From Piezodorus guildinii (lineage: Eukaryota > Arthropoda > Insecta > Hemiptera > Pentatomidae), in the NCBI GenBank assembly GCA_023052935.1, contig CM041294.1, forward strand, positions 25,252,641 to 25,316,640: 64,000 bases of DNA. The letters run 5' to 3'. Positions 57,868 through 64,000 of this stretch are shown here, piece after piece (the first letter of the stretch is position 1; each line of letters opens with the position of its first letter). The notes under the pieces were generated by a model that did no database searches, was not told the DNA's origin, and saw nothing but the letters and a program-made list of their open reading frames with translations. A program made the position numbers and the translations under genes.

Positions 57868-60800
57868 TTATTGCTTTCCTTCTTGTTTCTGGTCTTCAAC
57901 TTTCTCAGAAGATTGTTGTGAGCCGGATTGAGATTGTTGGTCTCTTTCAGAGGCCATCTGAAAAGAAAATATTTTTCAATTTTAAATCAATTAATTAAGA
58001 TGTGTAAAGCTTTTCATAATTAGTCAGAAAAGAGTGAATATGCAGCATTTCTAAATGTGACATACCAACAAATGAATGTTCTACCAAATGTTATTCAATT
58101 TCAGTGGATTCCATTTAAAGTACACAATTGTAATAGACTAATAAAATATTCAAAATAATAAAAATTATGTATTAAATTTTAATCTGGATTGATTCAAATG
58201 GTTGCGCTCAGTCTTAAGGTCTACACAATTATATTCAGAGACAAAAAATAACAAACATCATTGCACAACTAACAATAATATAAATAAGTGAGCATTATAA
58301 CCATCCAAAATAATAAAACAAACCACACAATACAACAGCAGGGATCCTTGTATGTTACGGACAAGCACCAATCAAATTGTGCTAAGACAAGATTTGAACT
58401 AAGTCTTAATGTAATCACAATTTACCAAGTAGTTCAGACGGCCAAGTGTATCTCCAAATTAAGTCAGTTATTATTTGCGAAACCATATGGCATATCATCA
58501 TCACTACACTGTACTGTATACATATATTAAATGTGACAAGCAGTAAATTGATTATTACTGATTTCTGCTACACGCAATATACTAGATATTTTAATTTTAA
58601 AACTACATTATTAAAATTATTCTAAAACAACATAATTAAAAGAATTATGTTAAAAGTAATCAGTGAATAATCAACATTATCGGAAACAGGGATCATAGGA
58701 AGAATGCATAATGAATATGAGTGGAATACTTAACTACTTGTAGTCATGATACACTAGAAAGAGGTAAGGCCAAAACCAGCAGTTATCTATTTGATAAATT
58801 TCAAAACTTAACTAAAATTAAGGGCTAAGGATTCTTATTAACTATTAAAGTTTTATTATTATTTAAATCCTATTAGCCCATTCTATTGCTCATTCAGGAG
58901 GTACTATATGGTATCAACTGATGTAGAAAGATCAATACATACAATTGAAAAGTGTTTCACATTTATTAACAATAAGACTAACACCTAATCTACCAAAGAA
59001 TGATTAAACTAGTTTAAAATTGAAGATTATGATTTTATATATTTTAAATAAAGGAGATGGAGCAGATGACTTTCAAGAATAACAAGCAAATAATGGAACT
59101 ATTTATTAAAACAAAACAATTAATAACATAGTCCCTTTTATTTAATATGTTATTCTTGTTTGATTTAAAATATGGCCTACCATAATCATAACATTAATAC
59201 CATAATACAATAAATTGATCAAAATAATTGTGCTCAGCCCTATGGTCTACATAATGATATTCAGAGACAAAAAATAATAAACATCATTGCACAATTAATA
59301 ATAGATAAAGTAATAAATGGATGATTAAATTTAACAAAATGATACAAATAAATATTTTTAACTGATTTTTTAGCATATTAAATAAAGCTAAAGCAGTTTG
59401 CCTACATCAGCCCATGAATATGAGTTTATTACAAGATAGGTTAAGTTTTCGATTGAGAAATTTGTCTACTACTGATGCAATAAAATAAAAAAATCTTGAA
59501 TTAATCAAATAAATATGAGATATATTACAAAAATAAATAAAAAATCAAGATAAAATATCTGGCGGGTAGTCATATGAATTTCTTTTACATTACATCATGT
59601 GTGGAAAGCCCTAATATTCACAGTAGGATTTGGAGTTATATGAAAAAAAAAAAAAAATGTTACAAGTCATGAGAACATAAACTTCACATACTCTCCACAT
59701 TTTTCAATTAAAATTGATTATCAATGATTTGAAAAAATACATAATTTTGGTTGAAGATGGATAACTAGTATTGCATAAATTTATAACAAGCAATACTATA
59801 AATTCATTTTCATTTTAATACACAAAGTCTGAATGAATTTTCATTTTTGATTTGTAGAGGTCAGCAATTTATGAACGGAAAAGATAAAAATAAAAAAAAG
59901 GTACCTTCTTATATGCCATTTCAAACAATTTGAGAGAATTCTGCTGCAGAGAACCAACAGTCTTCCTGATTTCTTCTGGATCAGATTCATCCTTCTTCGC
60001 CAGAAGATCACGAACCTTGGCAATTTCTTCCTTCATCTTATCAACCTAGAAAACAAGTAAAATGAAGGATTATTAACATATACAAGAAACATACCGTAAC
60101 AGGCTTATTTCCTGCTTTTTAAAATAGGCAAATGATATTTATAATAAAAATGTTAAGTTATATAATAGAAATGTTACTTTTAAAGTTACTTAATTTAAAA
60201 TAAAGTAATTAATCACAACTAGCTTGAAGTATTTCATAATAGGAATTAATAACAATGTACATAAATATTAAATTTCAAGTTAAGATATTCGTTTCTGAAT
60301 TTTCACACCTTATACAAAACTTATTATATAAATTTATTTTTTGTTTCCCCTTAAAAGCATCATTTTTTTATCCATTTTAATGATATTATAAGCTATATAT
60401 TTTCCACTCTTTTTAAAAAGTAAATTACAATTTGCTATCTGATACAACAAATAATCAAAGCCAGCACCAACTTCCTAATTCAAATTTTTTTTAAGACAAG
60501 CAGTTCAGACGGCCAAGTGTATCTTCAAATAAGTCAGTTATTATTTGCGAAACCATATGGCATATCATCATCACTGCACTAAAAACTAAGTTAATTCCAA
60601 AAGCAGTAACTGTTTTAGCTGGTCAGTAGTATATTCAAAATAAATTTAATTTAGAAAAAGGCATAGGATTGTGGATAAAAAATAATTGTAAAGACCACAT
60701 AAAAAACCTATTAGATACTCTAATTCTACGATCACATGATACAAATTATAAAATAGTAAAAGGAATCAATAGATTATCAAAAACTTTTGGAACCATTTAG

Positions 60801-62822
60801 GAGAAAGTAATACAAAATGTATGAAACTATTGGGTTGTTTCACATGAAATGTAGTTTTTATAGTTTCTGAAATACATAAAGGATTTTTCGAATGTTTACA
60901 TATTTAAAGTAAACAGTTACTAATCCACTACCTTTGTATTATAAACATTAGCTTCCCAATCAATTACCCACTTTTTAGTATACCGCCAAATATGAACATG
61001 AAAACACCGATTTTCGAGTAATATTTTTGTTTTCTCGGTCCATTCAGCAGCTGAGGCAGCTAGAAATATTTGCAAAACGTTTGGGGAAGGGAGTGTTAAT
61101 GAACGGACCATTCGCCGTTGGCTTCCTAAGTTTTCAGCTGCTGATACCGACTTGGAAAACTTGAAGACCTCCGCCGTAATGACAACGATGTCCTCAAATC
61201 ATACAGTAGAAGGAAACCCCTACCAAACAGTTAAAGGACTCTCAGCACAACTAAATGCAAGTGCATCTACCGTTTCCATAGTGACAATTTCAAGTGTATT
61301 GGAAAGTAAAAAAGCTCGATACATGGGTACCTCATGATCCCACTGAGCGGCAGCAAGACCCCATGTTTCAAAACATACCATGCAAAAATTGAAAGAACTG
61401 GGCTACGAAGTTCTTCCGCACCCACCATATTCGCCAACTTGTCTCCAACAGATTACCACCTGTTCAGGAATTTAGACAACTTCGTCAAAGGAAAACTTTT
61501 GAAAATTATGATCAAGTGAAAAGTGCATTTTCAGATTTTGTTTCACTTCAAAGCTCAGAGTTTTTCAGTTCAGGGGATAAAAAAGTTGGTGTCACGTTGG
61601 GAAAAATGTGTAAAAAATAAGGTAAATACTTCGAATAAAAATTGTTTTTATTAAATTATAATAAAAAATCCTTTACCTTGGAAAACGGATATTTCATGTA
61701 CCACAACTCAATAGATTTTTTTAGTGAAAATGTAAGTGGTTAAAATAAAATTAAAAAGTCTGGAGGAAAGGGGGAAGCAGTTATTGAAGAGAAACATAAA
61801 TTAATGCATATTTTGAGTACGAACATGAATAGATTAACTGTTTTTATTCAGCTTGTTAAAGAAAAACCAACATTTTTTTTTTTTTTTTAGTATTTATATA
61901 ACTGTACAACTTAACTGAAGATTGGATAGTGACATATATCCTCTTCAAAAAGAATAACTGGTGGCTGTCATGACTTTTTTGTAAACTAAAACTAAATCTA
62001 TAATCAATTCCAAATAAAAGATAGAACACAAATAATCAACAGTAAGATTGTGACAAATCAAAAATTAATAGCTGTGCTCAGTACCTTGAGTCAACATTCA
62101 GAACTGTCAGAGACAAAAAATAATTAGCATCATTGCACAGCTATTGAAATTAAAAATATGATTAAAATAATCGATCAAAATATACAGTATTTTATTACTA
62201 AAAATTAATCAAGACTTCTATTCTCTCTTCCTCACCTCGACAACAGAAATTATTTTACTTTCATATTAATAAGTCAGTGATCCAGATTTTTTAAAATATG
62301 TATATGACATTTGTAATAAAAATGTTAATTATATTAAAGTAACTCTTTCAAGTTTCAAAGCGACTCCCATTGGTCAAAAGTAACAATCATTCCCGAGAAA
62401 GCCAGCTTTTGCATTTTAGGAATACTGGGTATAAATGGGTTAACCCTCTATACATCTTTATCTAAATCCTAACACAGAACATTTTTTTGTTAATATTTCG
62501 TTACTTCAACTTTTTAACCTTCCTTAGCTACCACACTTCCCCCTATAGCCACTAGAGGTTTTTATTCTTCTTAAACTGATTATATTCACAAAAACTAGTC
62601 TAGTAAATTAATTATCGGCCTATATGTAACTCACCTCATCTTGTGGTAACTGATCTTTAAACTCGTTCATCTTTGATTCTGTCTCGTGAATAATATTTTC
62701 AGCTTGGTTAAAGGCTTCTACTCGTTCCTTCTTAACCTTATCCTGTTGTGCGTACTGCTCTGCATTGCGGACCATGTTTTCAATTTCATCTTTGCTAAGA
62801 CCACCGGAAGACTGGATAACAA
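57868..62822 (-). CDS. Hsc70-5: Mitochondrial Hsp70 (mortalin), last three exons
   Basis: Exons in order: 62822-62635, 60045-59905, 57957-57868. The product is the C-terminal lid of mitochondrial Hsp70, the import-motor and folding chaperone of the matrix and scaffold for Fe-S assembly. Exon A encodes [60 protein letters not shown]; exon [35 protein letters not shown]; exon [30 protein letters not shown], stop. These align without gaps in register to human HSPA9, including the MAYKKMASER joint and the charged end. Splice sites are canonical and phases match. The ATPase and substrate-binding exons lie beyond the right edge. Both introns carry C/D snoRNAs. Confidence 0.95.
58201..58269 (-). ncRNA. 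C/D-box snoRNA, family A, copy 3
   Basis: Read on the minus strand: terminal stem GTTGTGC with GCGCAAC (7 bp, one G-U), C box ATGATGT, a conserved TTATTTTTTGTCT before D' box CTGA, then GTGTAGACCTTAAGA before D box CTGA. It lies in the last Hsc70-5 intron. Base changes against the other copies keep the stem. Confidence 0.8.
58429..58507 (-). ncRNA. C/D-box snoRNA, family B, copy 2
   Basis: Minus strand: stem GTAGT with ACTAC, C box GTGATGA, then TATGGTTTCGCAAATAATAA before D' CTGA, and AGATACACTTGGCCGT before D box CTGA. The stem pair U-A here is C-G in the 60.5 kb copy, a compensatory change that supports a selected RNA. Confidence 0.8.
59226..59296 (-). ncRNA. C/D-box snoRNA, family A, copy 2
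   Basis: Minus strand: perfect 8-bp terminal stem AATTGTGC with GCACAATT, C box ATGATGT, TTATTTTTTGTCT before D' CTGA, TATGTAGACCATAGGG before D box CTGA. It lies in the last Hsc70-5 intron. Confidence 0.85.
60500..60577 (-). ncRNA. C/D-box snoRNA, family B, copy 1
   Basis: Minus strand: stem GCAGT with ACTGC, C box GTGATGA, TATGGTTTCGCAAATAATAA before D' CTGA, and AGATACACTTGGCCGT before D box CTGA. It lies in the next-to-last intron of the gene. The GGTTTCGC stretch is complementary to the conserved large-subunit rRNA GCGAAACC, but it is offset from the usual guide position. Confidence 0.8.
60830..61711 (+). mobile_element. mariner family 1, copy 5, in an Hsc70-5 intron
   Basis: TIRs TTGGGTTGTTTCACATGAAA and TTTCATGTACCACAACTCAA are flanked by TA. 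The transposase is broken by several indels but keeps [14 protein letters not shown] text, CCCTACCAAACAGTTAAAGG and the shared internal-deletion junction near 61350 (GGCAGCAAGACCCCATGTTT). It is antisense to the host gene, between two snoRNAs. Confidence 0.9.
62068..62144 (-). ncRNA. C/D-box snoRNA, family A, copy 1
   Basis: Minus strand: perfect 10-bp terminal stem ATAGCTGTGC with GCACAGCTAT, C box ATGATGC, TTATTTTTTGTCT before D' CTGA, and a different second guide GTTGACTCAAGGTA before D box CTGA. It lies in the next-to-last intron of Hsc70-5. Confidence 0.85.
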
Positions 62823-63071
62823 CTGGAATAAATACATTCAAATTATTTTTTTTCCTTCATAAAAAATGTAATATCCAAAATTGATGGTCTAAGATAAGAG
62901 GATTTAATAGTGCATACACCTGACATGCAATGGGAAATTGATAGTTTGGAAAATTCGGCTAGGAATATGGTTTATAACCATTGAGGTAAATAACAGAACT
63001 ATGCTAAAGTGAAATTTTGGGAACGTTGAATTTTTTCAGTCTCTTAAGTTAAAATTATGTTTATTTAAAAA
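62823..63071. other. Hsc70-5 intron
   Basis: AT-rich; nothing recognised. Confidence 0.4.
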
Positions 63072-63290
63072 TACAACGAGCGGCATGCATGGTCTAGTGG
63101 ATAGAGCACTAGTCTACTGTTCTCCAAGGCCTGGTTTGAATAACGGGTGAGATCTTGGCCTGATCAACTCATTGCAAGTCCTCGGCCAAGAATTAGTACA
63201 AATCTGTATATTCATAATCTGTATAACTGTACCAAGACCCTTAAAGGGTTGTATAGGTAGATTTTTTTTTTTAAACACATAGAAAAAGTT
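63072..63290 (+). repeat. tRNA-derived SINE family 3
   Basis: The head has A-box GCATGGTCTAGTGGATAGAG and B-box-like CTGGTTTGAATAA, then a body ending ACCCTTAAAGGGTTGTATAG and a T/A-rich tail. The head resembles 4740-4812. It lies in an Hsc70-5 intron. It is not a tRNA gene because no 3' acceptor half follows. Confidence 0.6.
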
Positions 63291-64000
63291 ATAATTATAA
63301 ATGTGAACATAAAACACTTTCCACAAACTAATGGGACAAGCCTAGCCGAATTACCTCTTTAACTCTTGGTTCAAACATGATGGTGATTTAAGTAAGAAAC
63401 AAACAAGATCATCTAAACTATGCATGGCCAACTCCTATATATGCCCTTCTATGCCCAAGGTCACAGGTTTAAACCCTTAAGATAACCCTAGGATTTTTTC
63501 ATGGGAGTAAGAGTTAATAAAATAAAATAGTAGGATTTATATATATATATTGTAATATACCCACTAACCATAGAAGGAATTTTTAATTGTCGAATTATTT
63601 ATTTTTGTCACTGACCATAGAAGAATTGTTAATTGTTTGAATTACTTTTATTTTTTTTGACAGGCTAACAATCTTATAATAAATATTATGATATGCAGGC
63701 TAACAATCATGTTTAGGTATTGACAGCTCTAAATTGTATGTGTTTTCAAACATGGTCTCCATTTTGGAAGCTTGTTGCAAATATGTAGACTAGGAGCAGG
63801 CATAATCGAATGATCGTCATAATCGGATGATCAGACTTCGATGATTTAAATAATCGAATGATTAATATGTATTTTAAGGACGATATGCCAAAAAAAAGGA
63901 GAGAGAGAGAGAGGAAAGAAAAGGTCCTTTGATTATCAGAGCTCCTTATAATCCCTTGGTTGGCATTATAAAATTCAGTGGTCATTCGTTTCTCTAAACC
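63291..64000. other. Hsc70-5 intron with SINE fragment
   Basis: Positions 63432-63515 carry a SINE family 1 head fragment (CACAGGTTTAAACCC, CCTAGGATTTTTTCATGGGAG). Two similar segments, 63564-63600 and 63608-63640, form a short imperfect duplication (GACCATAGAAG, TTAATTGT). No exon recognised; upstream Hsc70-5 exons must lie beyond the edge. Confidence 0.45.

Noticed and set aside
63075..63150. tRNA gene
   Set aside because: Same reason: SINE head without acceptor stem 3' half.

Overview
This is animal, most probably insect, nuclear DNA. It is AT-rich, has spliced genes and is full of eukaryotic transposons (mariner, Tc1, Jockey-type LINEs, tRNA-derived SINEs). The insect call rests on an ionotropic-receptor-like (IR) gene, the Jockey/mariner mix and close mortalin similarity. 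I cannot name the species; a large-genome hemipteran is only a guess.

Host genes. (1) Seven minus-strand exons between about 21.8 kb and 6.8 kb look like a divergent insect ionotropic receptor: amino-terminal domain, S1 ligand-binding half, M1, then M3/S2. Splice phases agree across four consecutive exons. The first joint, the M1-to-M3 region and the M4 end are not resolved. A further IR-like exon at 30.3-30.6 kb carries an in-frame TGA, and a doubtful first-exon-like piece lies at 38.3-38.5 kb. (2) A complete plus-strand six-exon gene at 49.84-52.61 kb encodes a secreted or ER-type JmjC/cupin-like protein of about 276 residues with an HxD...H metal site. One intron has a 1-nt phase conflict. 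(3) The last three coding exons of mitochondrial Hsp70 (Hsc70-5/mortalin) lie on the minus strand at 57.87-62.82 kb; the gene continues beyond the window.

The most interesting observation is in the Hsc70-5 introns. Five C/D-box snoRNA genes of two families alternate (A-B-A-B-A in transcription order) through two introns, with perfect or covarying terminal stems. Human HSPA9 also hosts a C/D snoRNA (SNORD63), so the host relationship may be ancient.

Everything from 1 to 49 kb outside the IR exons is transposon-rich. It holds a near-complete Jockey-type LINE (43.36-47.49 kb) with one nonsense codon and an 8-bp target duplication, nested in another element. It also holds many copies of a family built like DINE-1/helentron elements (offset inverted repeat, AC microsatellite, 3' hairpin). 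Five copies of one mariner family are present, three of them sharing one internal deletion. There are a second mariner family, a Tc1-like element with doubled ends, a TIR element with an A/T-rich repeat core, foldback-like repeats with hammerhead-like motifs, three tRNA-derived SINE families and many 5'-truncated LINEs. From 49 kb rightward transposon density drops and host genes dominate.
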